DNA from: Saprospiraceae bacterium
GTDB lineage: Bacteria > Bacteroidota > Bacteroidia > Chitinophagales > Saprospiraceae
Reading direction: 5' to 3'
Length of the DNA stretch: 64,000 nt
NCBI GenBank assembly: GCA_022844565.1
Contig: JALHLK010000009.1
Span: 91,579-155,578 of the forward strand
Numbering within the stretch: the stretch's first letter is position 1; each line of letters starts with the position of its first letter. Position numbers and translations under genes: made by a program. Positions 16,231 to 25,036 of this stretch are shown here, piece after piece. The notes under the pieces are model-generated. The model did no database searches and was not told the origin of the DNA. It worked only from the letters and a program-made list of their open reading frames with translations.

Positions 16231-16922
16231 TATTTGGATTGTTTTACGCTTACTCTTCTAAAATCACCACCACTGCCATCACCTAAGAAAATACCGATTT
16301 TTCCAATATTATAGGTACTCAGTTTTTGAATTTCAAGAGCAGCTCTTTTTGATTTGTTAATTTTTGCTTTGATGGATTTATCCTTTATTATCAACGTCAT
16401 TTTAAACCATCCATTTGGATTTGGCGGGTTTTTAATTTCCTTTTCATATAAAGCATTATGCTCATCTCTAAGCCTTTTCCAAGTATAATCGGGGTGTGCG
16501 ACGTATTGTATTGCATGTATTCTTCGCACGGAATCGGCAGAGATAAAATTAAAGGGACGACAATATACAGCATCAAATGTTTTGTCATCTTGCCCGTGGA
16601 AAGTGATCCCTACAAAGCTTCGTTGGAAGACATCATTGCCCCTCATTTCTATTTCTATAGTTCCATTTTTAAAATCAATAATAGGGAGCCAAATGATACC
16701 TTCTCCTTTTTGTTCCGAAACTTTTATATAATTAAATGCTGAGCTATCGACGATTGTTATGTCTCTATTTACAACCTCTAGATTTTTTTGTTTTAATAAT
16801 TGAGTAAGATCAAAATTTTGAAGCTTTTGGGCAGATAGTGAAGTTAGAATCAAAAAAAAGCTTATCGTAAAATATGTTTTCACATCAAGTGTTTTAGAAT
16901 ATTTAAAATGAAATTTACTCAT
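16230..16922 (-). CDS. secreted concanavalin A-like (lectin/glucanase-fold) protein
   Basis: 230 residues. An N-terminal hydrophobic signal (about 16-31, ending LSAQ) is followed by a beta-rich domain with IDFKNGTIEIEMRGND and VGITFHGQDD strands, and near the end the common closing block STYNIGKIGIFLGDGSGGDF. This matches ConA-like folds as in DUF1080 or LamG proteins; no glutamate pair typical of GH16 enzymes is evident, so binding rather than hydrolysis is plausible. It is coupled to the downstream DoxX-like gene by a one-base TAATG overlap. Confidence 0.65.
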   Translation of the reverse strand: MSKFHFKYSKTLDVKTYFTISFFLILTSLSAQKLQNFDLTQLLKQKNLEVVNRDITIVDSSAFNYIKVSEQKGEGIIWLPIIDFKNGTIEIEMRGNDVFQRSFVGITFHGQDDKTFDAVYCRPFNFISADSVRRIHAIQYVAHPDYTWKRLRDEHNALYEKEIKNPPNPNGWFKMTLIIKDKSIKAKINKSKRAALEIQKLSTYNIGKIGIFLGDGSGGDFRRVSVKQSK

Positions 16923-17242
16923 TGTAACATTTTTTCATTAAAAATATTGCCCGAATCTTGACTTTTTAACTTAGCTGTAGCATGTTGTTTAAAATATGAA
17001 AATGAACAAAACATTAACCTATTTTACCTAAGTCACTGGTTCAAATACAAATATTAAATTTTCCTCTATCCTTCAGAGCAGTTATAAAGAAATAATATAT
17101 CCATTCTGACTCATTCTTTTACTTTTTATCTTCGTCATAAATTCGTCAAGCAGCTAAGGCTATACTCCTCATTTATGCCTCGAAAAAAACAAAACTACTT
17201 TGTCAAATTTGTACACTTTATTTCTTTACAGTTCCTTATAAT
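16923..17242. repeat. intergenic region holding dispersed 3-prime element, copy A (17108-17231)
   Basis: No gene seen. From the stop of the haloperoxidase-like gene down to 17108 the sequence aligns with 52341-52461, which follows an unrelated gene in the same orientation. Shared blocks (plus strand) include GACTC.TTCTTTT, TCAAG, CTCATTTA, AAACAAAA, TCAAAT.TG and ACACTTTA. Function unknown; no terminator hairpin is obvious. Confidence 0.65.
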
Positions 17243-18766
17243 CTATTTTGCTCCGTCTTTAGAAGCTACTACAAGAGCATGTTGTGCAACATTCCTTCCT
17301 TGGGTAATTCCCACAGTACAGTCAAATCTAAAGTGAATACCGCCATAAACTCTGGAAGAACTGGCCTCTTCCGCCCAATCAACAAATACTTTTGTGTCAT
17401 CAGGAAAAATTGAAGAAAGAACGGTGGCAGCAGCAGAAGAAAAAGTACTATGGCCTGAGGTATATGCAGGGAAGTTAGGTGTTCCTAATATCGTTTTAAA
17501 GTTTTTAATTGCATTGATAGGTCTTGGATAATTATAGTAATATTTGGTATCCCAACAACTGATACCAGCATCTTGAACCGCCCCATTCATATATGCCAAC
17601 ACTCTAGCGGAACGTAAAGGGTTATATTTGTATTTGACAATTTGATCACATGCACGTCTATTCCAATGACCTGGAGGTGTGTAAGTGCCTGGTCCATCTG
17701 ACCACCAATTGGCTATTTTTCTTTGATCTTTCGTAAGATTAGCTTGAATATTTTTTAATTCATTGGCTGCTGTGTTAAATTCTGCAGACCCAATAGCAGG
17801 TGGTGCTGAAGGTCTAGTAGAAACAATATTAGCAACAAACCAAGGCTTTACATTGCCAAATAATGGTGCTATACCTACTGGTCTTTTTGGTGATTCTAAA
17901 TTTTGCCATTGCCAGCCAAATCTATTGTAAGCCAAATTGGCTAATGAATCTGAAACTACTAAAGGAGCTTGAGCCCGATTCATCCCGTCTGATGCTGCTC
18001 GTTGTAAGAAAATTTTTGCTACCTCCTTACCTATAAGTTCTCCAGCAGCGATATCATCTTTTGTATTTATGCCTGAGGCGATGAGACATCGTTTTAATTC
18101 TTCTGATTTTTGCTTGATCATTTCTACTTCAAGAGGAAAAAAAACTGTCAACAAAGCTTCAGATACAGCTGCAACTACAGCACCATCTGATGGATAAGAA
18201 GGCAAATCTGTAGGTTCGAATACAGTTTTGACCCTGTTATCAAGCTTATGCAAAGCAGCCTGATTATATTTATACTTGTAGTGCCAAGCTACTACTAAGG
18301 CATCATACTGTGCAATACTTAAATAAGCAAAGGCCCTAGACATATAAGGAGGGTGTGCGAAAGGAAAGAAAGGATAACTTCCTGGATTACTTGGACTAGG
18401 TAGTACATAGATGCCTTTGTCATTTGGTGCTGGTGGAAGGTTGTATTTTGCCCCTAATTCGCGTGCTATTTCATTCCATTTTAGAAGTGGATTATTACCC
18501 CAATAATTGATGGCTTTTGGTTCGTTATTAAAGTTTTTGATTACCTCCTCAATTTCGGATTTAAATTCAGTGGATGAAGGATTTTTTGGTTCTGGGAATG
18601 AAAATTGTTCAATATTGGTTAGTAATATTGGTTTCCATGTACCTCCATTTTGATCAAGACTTTCGAATGTGACAGGTTCATATGTAACTCCAGGCTCAAT
18701 TTGTTCTTCACAAGAAGTAAATACTAAAAAAAGCAAGCCAAAGAAAAGGATTAAGTTATTTTTCAT
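17243..18766 (-). CDS. vanadium-dependent haloperoxidase-like/PAP2 superfamily lipoprotein
   Basis: 507 residues with a lipoprotein signal (VFTSCEE, Cys 19). The C-terminal part holds the complete vanadate/phosphate pocket: Lys408 and Arg415-Pro416 (K-x6-RP), SGH at 437-439 and SR-x5-H-x3-D at 471-482. Secreted bacterial proteins of this length with a large N-terminal helical domain are usually annotated vanadium haloperoxidase; an acid phosphatase activity cannot be excluded from sequence. It is preceded after 18 bp by an outer-membrane barrel gene on the same strand and so likely shares its promoter at 19808-19815. Confidence 0.88.
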   Translation of the reverse strand: MKNNLILFFGLLFLVFTSCEEQIEPGVTYEPVTFESLDQNGGTWKPILLTNIEQFSFPEPKNPSSTEFKSEIEEVIKNFNNEPKAINYWGNNPLLKWNEIARELGAKYNLPPAPNDKGIYVLPSPSNPGSYPFFPFAHPPYMSRAFAYLSIAQYDALVVAWHYKYKYNQAALHKLDNRVKTVFEPTDLPSYPSDGAVVAAVSEALLTVFFPLEVEMIKQKSEELKRCLIASGINTKDDIAAGELIGKEVAKIFLQRAASDGMNRAQAPLVVSDSLANLAYNRFGWQWQNLESPKRPVGIAPLFGNVKPWFVANIVSTRPSAPPAIGSAEFNTAANELKNIQANLTKDQRKIANWWSDGPGTYTPPGHWNRRACDQIVKYKYNPLRSARVLAYMNGAVQDAGISCWDTKYYYNYPRPINAIKNFKTILGTPNFPAYTSGHSTFSSAAATVLSSIFPDDTKVFVDWAEEASSSRVYGGIHFRFDCTVGITQGRNVAQHALVVASKDGAK

Positions 18767-18784
18767 TTCTTAATTGAATATTTA

Positions 18785-19711
18785 TTAAATAATTGACTTT
18801 GACTTTTTGGTACTAAACTGATGGGTAAATGTTAGATTATATCCGACCGCCTTTCCAACATTTCTCCCATTAAAGGTATAGGTATATCCTAAAATGATAC
18901 TTGAAGAAGGTAGTGGAAAAATCCTTACACGGCCAGTCAAATTGGTCATGTCCATCTTATTGGTTGGTTGGCCAGCCAAGTGTCTTCTTATGTCATCGCC
19001 GCCAATAGATGTTTGATTGTTAAGCCCAGCTTCGAGATGAATCGACTTATTAAAAAGCCTCGAACCTATATTGACATCGTATACATATCTTGAAGGGACA
19101 TCCATAATTGTACTATAATAAGACCCATCCGCATAATAATAACTGCGTTCGATTTCTGTAGTGCCGACATGTGTATATCCTACGCTTCCCCTAAGAAATA
19201 TTTTTTCGTTAAAAGCACCTGCCATTAGAATAGCACGCATCGTAAGTGTTTGAGCCCCTAACCCTATGCTAAATGGAAGATAATCTGCTGCATAATTTGT
19301 GACAGGAAGTGTATAATTTGAAGATACAAAAAGATTAAAATTTTCTTGTCTTTTGTTTAAAGAAAATACTTTGTATTTAAGACCTACATTAATATCCTGA
19401 AATCCATTATCCCCCCTTATTTGTCCCGCAGATGCAAATGTGCTGATATTTGGCAATTCTGCAAAAAAATTAATTTTATTTGTGATGCCAATACCAATCA
19501 TAGGACTGATGGTTTGTTTGGTAAAAGTACCTATATTCTGATTACCTATCAATTGGGTAGCTTCCCAATATTCATCCCACTTTTCTTCTGCAATATTCAG
19601 TGCAATACAAACTTCACCAGATTTCATAGTCAAATCGTCAACTAGGGTCTGACCATAGCTATTGATAAGGCTAGTCAAAAATAAAAAAGTGTAAACTAAT
19701 TTTTTCATCAT
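18785..19711 (-). CDS. outer-membrane beta-barrel protein (transporter-like)
   Basis: 308 residues from the chosen MMKKLVYTFLFL start; a longer frame to 19765 adds an unlikely basic leader. After a signal ending SYGQ, alternating strands such as SPMIGIGITNKINFFAEL, FNLFVSSNYTLPV, IFLRGSVGYTHVG and SSIILGYTYTFNG are typical of a 10-12 strand barrel. It lies 18 bp before the haloperoxidase-like lipoprotein gene, a pairing that suggests joint action at the outer membrane. A divergent XRE regulator begins about 100 bp away. Confidence 0.75.
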   Translation of the reverse strand: MMKKLVYTFLFLTSLINSYGQTLVDDLTMKSGEVCIALNIAEEKWDEYWEATQLIGNQNIGTFTKQTISPMIGIGITNKINFFAELPNISTFASAGQIRGDNGFQDINVGLKYKVFSLNKRQENFNLFVSSNYTLPVTNYAADYLPFSIGLGAQTLTMRAILMAGAFNEKIFLRGSVGYTHVGTTEIERSYYYADGSYYSTIMDVPSRYVYDVNIGSRLFNKSIHLEAGLNNQTSIGGDDIRRHLAGQPTNKMDMTNLTGRVRIFPLPSSSIILGYTYTFNGRNVGKAVGYNLTFTHQFSTKKSKSII

Positions 19712-19712
19712 T

Positions 19713-19740
19713 TTTGATAAAATTAAAATGCCTAATTTTG
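19713..19740 (+). promoter_or_regulatory. promoter of the XRE regulator gene
   Basis: TTTG (19713-19716) and TAATTTTG (19733-19740), spacing 16 nt. It lies at the start of the divergent barrel gene and reads towards the regulator, giving a leader of about 70 nt. Confidence 0.55.
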
Positions 19741-19807
19741 TAACTCGAATAAGTAATAACCTCATGTTTAAAGATCGACTACTAGGCTACATCTCTTAAT
19801 AAAATGA

Positions 19808-19815
19808 CAAAAGTA
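19808..19815 (-). promoter_or_regulatory. -7 box TACTTTTG for the barrel/haloperoxidase operon
   Basis: The plus strand reads CAAAAGTA, an exact minus-strand -7 box. Its last base is the first base of the regulator ATG (19815). Regulator binding or transcription could directly affect this promoter. Confidence 0.55.
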
Positions 19816-20267
19816 TGAAAAAAGAAAATAATTCCGATAAATTGGAATATTATTTTGGAAATAATTTAAAAAAACTTAGAAAAGGTAAAAAGTTAACACT
19901 TTTACAGTTAGCTGAAATATTAAATATTAGTAAAAGTGCCATCTCTGACTATGAAAACGCTAAGTCTATACCTTCCATTGACGTAATTATAGATATATGC
20001 GCTTTTTTTGAAGTTAAATTTGAAGACTTATGTAATTCCGAAAAAATGGAATTTATTAAAAAATCAAAGATCATAGGTCCATATGACGCTATCTTTGAGA
20101 ATGAGAAATACAATCTCCATTTAAATCTATTACATCAAAAAGTGGAAAGTACACACTTACAGATGCAATTGCTCAGACAGGTAATCAAGAGCAAAGATGC
20201 AGAAAACGATACTTTACGTATAAATATTCATCTATTGGAGCAAAGGGTTAAAGAGTTAACTTCGTGA
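19815..20267 (+). CDS. XRE-family transcriptional regulator with C-terminal coiled coil
   Basis: 150 residues. Residues ~13-70 form a Cro/CI-type helix-turn-helix: LKKLRKGKKLTLLQLAEILN then SKSAISDYENAKSIPSI, followed by the helix IIDICAFFEVKFEDL. The second half is predicted helical with heptad hydrophobics (LHLNLLHQKVESTHLQMQLL, IHLLEQRVKEL), likely a dimerisation coil. It is divergent from the outer-membrane barrel/haloperoxidase operon, whose -7 box overlaps its start codon, so it is a good candidate regulator of that operon and of itself. Confidence 0.85.
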   Translation: MKKENNSDKLEYYFGNNLKKLRKGKKLTLLQLAEILNISKSAISDYENAKSIPSIDVIIDICAFFEVKFEDLCNSEKMEFIKKSKIIGPYDAIFENEKYNLHLNLLHQKVESTHLQMQLLRQVIKSKDAENDTLRINIHLLEQRVKELTS

Positions 20268-20340
20268 TTTTAGACGATCAGTTTATATTTTTTATCTCCT
20301 AACTATTACTTTTGGATTATAAAAAAATTTTTGTAAAACT

Positions 20341-20772
20341 CTATTCTTTAGCACTTCTAGGATTATTTTGAAAAGTGTACATTTTTTGTTGTTCATTCTC
20401 AAATTCTTTACGGGCCTCTTCGATTATGCCATTAACTTCTGACGCAATTTGGTCATCATTTGAATCACTGGAGCTAGTTTTTTTCATTAGTTTAAGAAGA
20501 TGAGATTGCAATTTTAAAATCATTTGCAATGTAACTTGGTTCTGAACAATCAATTTTTGATTATTGATAATATTCAATTGATTGGTGACTATGATGTCTT
20601 GATTGGTAATGATTTTGGATTGGTTGCTTATGACAATATCTTCATTTTCAAATTTTTCTTTTTGGTTTTGCAACAAAATATTCATATTTTCATAGGAAGT
20701 GATGACAGATGCCATCAATATCTTTTGATCTTCCTCAAGATTTTGTAATCGTATTTGATCTTCTTCTTGCAT
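20341..20772 (-). CDS. NQ-heptad coiled-coil protein of unknown function
   Basis: 143 residues from ATG 20772 (a GTG one codon upstream is less likely). No signal peptide or membrane segment. The centre is a run of seven-residue units with hydrophobic ends and Asn-Gln at positions 3-4: ISNQSKI, ITNQDII, VTNQLNI, INNQKLI, VQNQVTL, preceded by LQNQKEK and FENEDIV. This should form a coiled coil or Asn ladder with buried polar pairs. The C-terminus is acidic and low-complexity. It is convergent with the XRE regulator and shares a palindromic promoter region with the TauE/SafE gene. Confidence 0.7.
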   Translation of the reverse strand: MQEEDQIRLQNLEEDQKILMASVITSYENMNILLQNQKEKFENEDIVISNQSKIITNQDIIVTNQLNIINNQKLIVQNQVTLQMILKLQSHLLKLMKKTSSSDSNDDQIASEVNGIIEEARKEFENEQQKMYTFQNNPRSAKE

Positions 20773-20804
20773 CACTCTTGTTTAAAGTTTTTAATAAAAG
20801 CTTG

Positions 20805-20822
20805 TATCTTTGAGCAAAGATA
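20805..20822. promoter_or_regulatory. palindromic pair of face-to-face -7 boxes
   Basis: TATCTTTG (20805-20812, plus strand, for the TauE/SafE gene) and CAAAGATA (20815-20822, which is TATCTTTG on the minus strand, for the NQ-heptad gene) are perfect inverted copies separated by two bases. A TTG at 20778-20780 could be the plus-strand -33 (spacing 24). Confidence 0.65.
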
Positions 20823-20886
20823 TCCATTTGATAGCTAAAGTATCCATAAAAATGATAGTCAAATCAAAAAGGTAGCACCACATAAT

Positions 20887-21855
20887 TTGAATAAAAGTAA
20901 ATTTTCATATTCTATTTTATATACACTAATCGTAATGACGGTTTGGGCAATACACATGTCTATCAGCGAAAAGTGGGCAATTTTATTTGATCATATAGCG
21001 GTGATGATTTCTATGGCCTTTGGTGCTTTCGTAGCTGGTTCTAGTCCCGAGGGTAGTGCAGCTGTTGTTTACCCCATATTTACACTTTTACTTGAGGTAT
21101 CTCCATCAGATGCAAGAAACTTTGCTTTTGCTATTCAAAGTATTGGGATGACAGCCGCCTCAGTCCTTATTGTTTCTACAAAAATCAAAGTGGAATGGCA
21201 ATATATTAAGTATGTGTCAATTTCTGGAGCTTTAGGTTTAATTTTTGGTATGTACAATATTGCTCCTTATATTCAACCTACTTTAGCCAAACTTTCTTTT
21301 GTCTCTATCTGGGTGGCATTTGCTTTGATAATGATTTATCAAAATTATACAAGTAAAGTACACAAACAAGACCAACTACCTTTTTTAAGACAATCTGATG
21401 TATTAATATTGGTTTTTGCTGGGTTTATAGGTGGAATTGTATCATCTATCTTTGGTACAGGTATAAATATGTTGACCTTTTGTCTATTGGTGGTGTATTA
21501 TAACTTAAATGAAAAAATCGCTACCCCTTCGTCCATCATAATTATGACCATCGAAACCATAATTGGCTTTTTTTACCATCATTTTATTTTTGAAGATATC
21601 ACTATCACTTCCTACAATATGTGGTTGAGCTCAATTCCAATTGTAGTATTCTTTGCTCCTTTAGGTACATATGTAATGAGTAAGTTGCCGATAAAACACT
21701 ACAGTTTCTTTTTGTATACTTTATTTATAGTACAGTATGTAGGCGCTATTTATGTGTTAAGACCTAGTTTATACTTGCAGTTAGTTTCTTTTACAATTAT
21801 CGTATTTGTATTTTTTATCTTTAGATGGTTAACCTACCAAAAGATGAGAAAATAG
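20887..21855 (+). CDS. TauE/SafE (TSUP) family membrane transporter
   Basis: 322 residues starting at TTG; no in-frame ATG lies upstream before a stop. Eight to nine membrane spans. The duplicated TSUP pattern is visible: FGAFVAGSSPEGSAAVVYPI in the first half and AGFIGGIVSSIFGTGINML in the second, the usual paired half-repeats with Gly-rich, substrate-lining loops. Members export sulfite, sulfoacetate or other organo-sulfur anions or move small acids; the substrate here is unknown. Replacement of the more common GxGGG by PEGSA is notable. Confidence 0.8.
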   Translation: MNKSKFSYSILYTLIVMTVWAIHMSISEKWAILFDHIAVMISMAFGAFVAGSSPEGSAAVVYPIFTLLLEVSPSDARNFAFAIQSIGMTAASVLIVSTKIKVEWQYIKYVSISGALGLIFGMYNIAPYIQPTLAKLSFVSIWVAFALIMIYQNYTSKVHKQDQLPFLRQSDVLILVFAGFIGGIVSSIFGTGINMLTFCLLVVYYNLNEKIATPSSIIIMTIETIIGFFYHHFIFEDITITSYNMWLSSIPIVVFFAPLGTYVMSKLPIKHYSFFLYTLFIVQYVGAIYVLRPSLYLQLVSFTIIVFVFFIFRWLTYQKMRK

Positions 21856-21911
21856 CTATTTTAAAAATCTAAAAAGTAAGTAGAAAATAGAATAAAAGAG
21901 ATGAATGTCAT

Positions 21912-22970
21912 TTATAACTTTACCTCAAACATATTGTTCCAATACTTGCCAGTAACCATAAATGTTTTGGTGTCTGGAAGGTAAGCAATTCCGTTTAATA
22001 CTTCAGCATCTTTGTTTTCTGGTCTTAAGATATTTAACTCTGCAACGTTGATTATGCGTCCTGAAGGTGGGTCTATCACCACTATTTGCGAATGTGTATA
22101 AACATTTGCATAAATCCTTTTATTCGCAAACTCAAGCTCATTCAAATAATTTGCAGGTTTATGACCACCATACACTTCAATTACCTTTTCTACTATAAAA
22201 GTTTCAGGATTGACATATGTCAACTTATTACTACCATCACTGATGATCAATGACTTTCCGTCATTACATATTCCCCAACCTTCTCCTGTAGTTGTAATTA
22301 AAGGCTTAGTATCTATAAGGTTTAAATCCAAATCAAAAATCAGAATTTCTCTTTCTTTCCAAGTTAACATATGAATTTTGTCATTAAGAATGGTAATGCC
22401 TTCTGCAAAATATTTTTTATCTACTTTGATAGATTTGATTATTTGACCTGTATTTGGATTCAATTTTCGAAGAATAGATTCCCCGTATTGGCCACCAGAT
22501 TCATATATCACATCTTTGTAAAATTCAAAACCTTGGGTATATGTTTTAACCTCTTTAGTAATTTTTCTAACTTCTATAATATTTCTCACACTAGGCATGA
22601 AATCTGAAATAACCAAAACAGATAAGTCAACCGCAGTTGATTTGCCATCTTCCCACAAATTGACTGTTCCTATCTTCAATCCAAGGCTAAGTTCTTTTGT
22701 ATTAAGATTAATAGAATAGTTTTCGTCTAACTTGATTCTTTGATTCTCCATTTCAACCACTACTGAATCGTATTTTGATACCTTTTCTTTTACGAGTTTT
22801 ATTTCCACTAAGTTGCCCCAAGGTATACTTTCATTGTAAGTTGGACTTTCTACTACTTCACCATATTTTATTCCTCTTTTAGGTGTTTTTGACTTAAAAA
22901 AGGGCATAAGTATAAAGCCAAAGGTAGCGAGTAACATTAAAGTTAAAATAGGATATTTTAGATTTTTCAA
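21912..22970 (-). CDS. glutaminyl-peptide cyclotransferase (plant-type, beta-propeller)
   Basis: 352 residues. An N-terminal signal/anchor (about 7-24) is followed by ~90 residues of beta-sandwich-like sequence and then the PF05096-type propeller: YTQGFEFYKDVIYESGGQYG, YFAEGITILNDKIHMLTWK, TTGEGWGICNDGKSLIISDG, LNELEFANKRIYANV and VLNGIAYLPDTKTFMVTGK. These are the conserved blade motifs of the zinc-independent enzyme. It converts N-terminal Gln of exported proteins to pyroglutamate in the periplasm. In Bacteroidota signal peptidase I often leaves Gln at position +1 (several proteins in this window end their signal in AQ or QQ), so many exported proteins are substrates. Confidence 0.9.
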   Translation of the reverse strand: MKNLKYPILTLMLLATFGFILMPFFKSKTPKRGIKYGEVVESPTYNESIPWGNLVEIKLVKEKVSKYDSVVVEMENQRIKLDENYSINLNTKELSLGLKIGTVNLWEDGKSTAVDLSVLVISDFMPSVRNIIEVRKITKEVKTYTQGFEFYKDVIYESGGQYGESILRKLNPNTGQIIKSIKVDKKYFAEGITILNDKIHMLTWKEREILIFDLDLNLIDTKPLITTTGEGWGICNDGKSLIISDGSNKLTYVNPETFIVEKVIEVYGGHKPANYLNELEFANKRIYANVYTHSQIVVIDPPSGRIINVAELNILRPENKDAEVLNGIAYLPDTKTFMVTGKYWNNMFEVKL

Positions 22971-23132
22971 TTGTTTGATTTAATTGTATTGTACAACGTA
23001 AATATTAAATTTTCGGCTCAAAAATAATAAGAATATCTGCTTTACGCGTACAATTCATTAAAAAACGTGATTCTACTACGATTTTAATGTCTAAAGATGT
23101 AATGCTGTTAGCCTTTTATCCGCACATTTCAT

Positions 23133-23705
23133 TTAGAACCTAATTTTGGCACTAAGCGAATAAAACCACAACCGATTATCCAACATATCGATGATTTGAC
23201 CTGAAGAATTTGTGGTCTCTATTTGATTGTATGGAATAAATCCTGAGATATAGCTAGCTTCTAGAACAAATGACTTATGTAGATTGATGCCTATTGCTGC
23301 AACACCACTAAAATCAAAAGCTTTTTCGAAAACACTTTCATCTCGAGAGATCGACAAAGACGGCATGACACCCGCTCCAAAATCAATCCATTTTATAGGT
23401 CTTATTTTTAAAAGTACGGGTAGAGCTAGGTTACTTCTCGAAGCCAATTCTTCACTTAGTATGATTTCTTGCTTTACATTCATGTAGTGTATCCCAGCAT
23501 CAAGAACAAAAATTTTTGCAAATTTAATTTCTTGTCCTATTCCCAATCTATACGAAGCTTTGCCACGATAAATGTCAAGATTTTTTAATTCTTCATCTAG
23601 ATGATTGACAATTACCCCGCCTTGTACATAAAATTGGGCTGTCAACCGACCTTCAATAATTAATGTTAAGTAAATAAAGGTGAGAACTTTAATGTATCTT
23701 TTCAT
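23133..23705 (-). CDS. small outer-membrane beta-barrel (porin-family-like) protein
   Basis: 190 residues with a signal peptide ending LTAQ (residue 24) and alternating beta strands: FYVQGGVIVNHL, ASYRLGIGQEIKF, VLDAGIHYMNVKQEI, IDFGAGVMPSLSISRDE, SFVLEASYISGFIPYN and a C-terminal aromatic strand LWFYSLSAKIRF ending in Phe, the usual BAM recognition end. Typical eight-strand PorT/OMP_b-brl-type protein of unknown function. Divergent from the DUF5009 gene. Confidence 0.75.
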   Translation of the reverse strand: MKRYIKVLTFIYLTLIIEGRLTAQFYVQGGVIVNHLDEELKNLDIYRGKASYRLGIGQEIKFAKIFVLDAGIHYMNVKQEIILSEELASRSNLALPVLLKIRPIKWIDFGAGVMPSLSISRDESVFEKAFDFSGVAAIGINLHKSFVLEASYISGFIPYNQIETTNSSGQIIDMLDNRLWFYSLSAKIRF

Positions 23706-23810
23706 AATTTGTTTTTATAAAGTCAATAACGAAAATTTGGCTTTCCATTGTATTATTCAAAGAATAATTTTATGTTTACCCTCTATTACTTGTTCTTTAA
23801 ACTATAGCAT

Positions 23811-24896
23811 ATGTCATCCAATCGAATTTTAGCATTAGACGTATTAAGAGGCCTTACGATCGTATTGATGATATTGGTCAATAATCCAGGATCTTGGGCT
23901 AATGTTTATGGTCCATTATTGCACGCAAAATGGGATGGGTGTACACCTACTGACTTGGTATTCCCATTTTTTCTTTTTGTGGTGGGCATATCTATGTTTG
24001 CCTCTAAACAAAAGTCTGTAATAGACGAAAATGAATGGTTAAAAAAATCTGTCTTACGTGGCTTAAAGATTGTTTTGATAGGGTTTTTATTAAATTGGTT
24101 TCCTTTTTATGACAGAAATCCATTTGACGTGCGCATATACGGGGTACTTCAACGTATAGGTTTGGCTTATATATTTGCATCGGTGGTTTTGCATTTTGTT
24201 TCATTAAAATATTTGGTAGCCGTTATTGGTGTGATTCTTATCTCCTATTTTGGCATATTGATGATCAATGGTGAGGCGGGCTTTACTTTGGAGGGCAATC
24301 TGGTGAGGAGTATTGATCTAGCCCTGATAGGTGAAAAGAATATCTATAAAGGCTATGGGATTCCTTTCGATCCAGAAGGGCTCCTTAGTACTTATCCTTC
24401 GATTGCCACAGTCTTGTTGGGTTATTTAATTGGCTCATGGTATTTTACCTCTGAAAGTAAAACAGCGTATATCACCAAAATACTACCTTATGGTCTCGGT
24501 TTTTGTATACTAGGGTATGTGTGGCACATCACTGGATTTCCTTTAAATAAACCTATTTGGTCAAGCAGCTATGTACTTTGGACCGCTGGGTTAGCAACTT
24601 TAGTTTATGGCTTTTTAATATGGCTAATTGATGTGAAGGAAATAAAATCATGGACAAATCCTTTTCGTATTTTTGGGCAAAATCCATTAGTCTGTTTTGT
24701 TTTGTCAGGTGTAATTATGAAAATATTTATGCGAATAAAATTTGATGAAGATAATTTATATAGTGTTTTGTACAAAAGTGTTTTTAGTTTAGCTGGTGAT
24801 AAATTTGGTTCATTGCTTCAAGCTATTTTTTATTGCCTTTTGATCTGGTTGATAGCACTGTATTTAGATCGTAAAAAGTGGATTATTAAAGTTTAG
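23811..24896 (+). CDS. DUF5009/heparan-alpha-glucosaminide N-acetyltransferase-like membrane protein
   Basis: 361 residues, ten or so membrane spans. The N-terminus RILALDVLRGLTIVLMILVN and the block TDLVFPFFLFVVGISMF are diagnostic of the YeiB/HGSNAT-like acyltransferase family (DUF5009). NNPGSWANVYGPLLHAKWDG carries the conserved His thought to take part in acyl transfer from cytoplasm to periplasm. Likely acetylates a periplasmic glycan or amino sugar; the substrate is unknown. Stands alone; a tRNA-Leu follows. Confidence 0.88.
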   Translation: MSSNRILALDVLRGLTIVLMILVNNPGSWANVYGPLLHAKWDGCTPTDLVFPFFLFVVGISMFASKQKSVIDENEWLKKSVLRGLKIVLIGFLLNWFPFYDRNPFDVRIYGVLQRIGLAYIFASVVLHFVSLKYLVAVIGVILISYFGILMINGEAGFTLEGNLVRSIDLALIGEKNIYKGYGIPFDPEGLLSTYPSIATVLLGYLIGSWYFTSESKTAYITKILPYGLGFCILGYVWHITGFPLNKPIWSSSYVLWTAGLATLVYGFLIWLIDVKEIKSWTNPFRIFGQNPLVCFVLSGVIMKIFMRIKFDEDNLYSVLYKSVFSLAGDKFGSLLQAIFYCLLIWLIALYLDRKKWIIKV

Positions 24897-25007
24897 TTTT
24901 TTAAAAAATTCTTCATCATAAAATGCATAGAAAAGTAGTTTTCGAATCATTCAGAAAAATAATTTTTCAAAAACAAGGATTTCTTTTTAAAACTTAAAAA
25001 TAATCCA

Positions 25008-25015
25008 TACCTTTG
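25008..25015 (+). promoter_or_regulatory. -7 box TACCTTTG of tRNA-Leu
   Basis: Exact TAnnTTTG match ending 21 nt before the tRNA; no clear -33 TTG. Confidence 0.65.
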
Positions 25016-25036
25016 CGCCTCGATAAAATTGAAATT

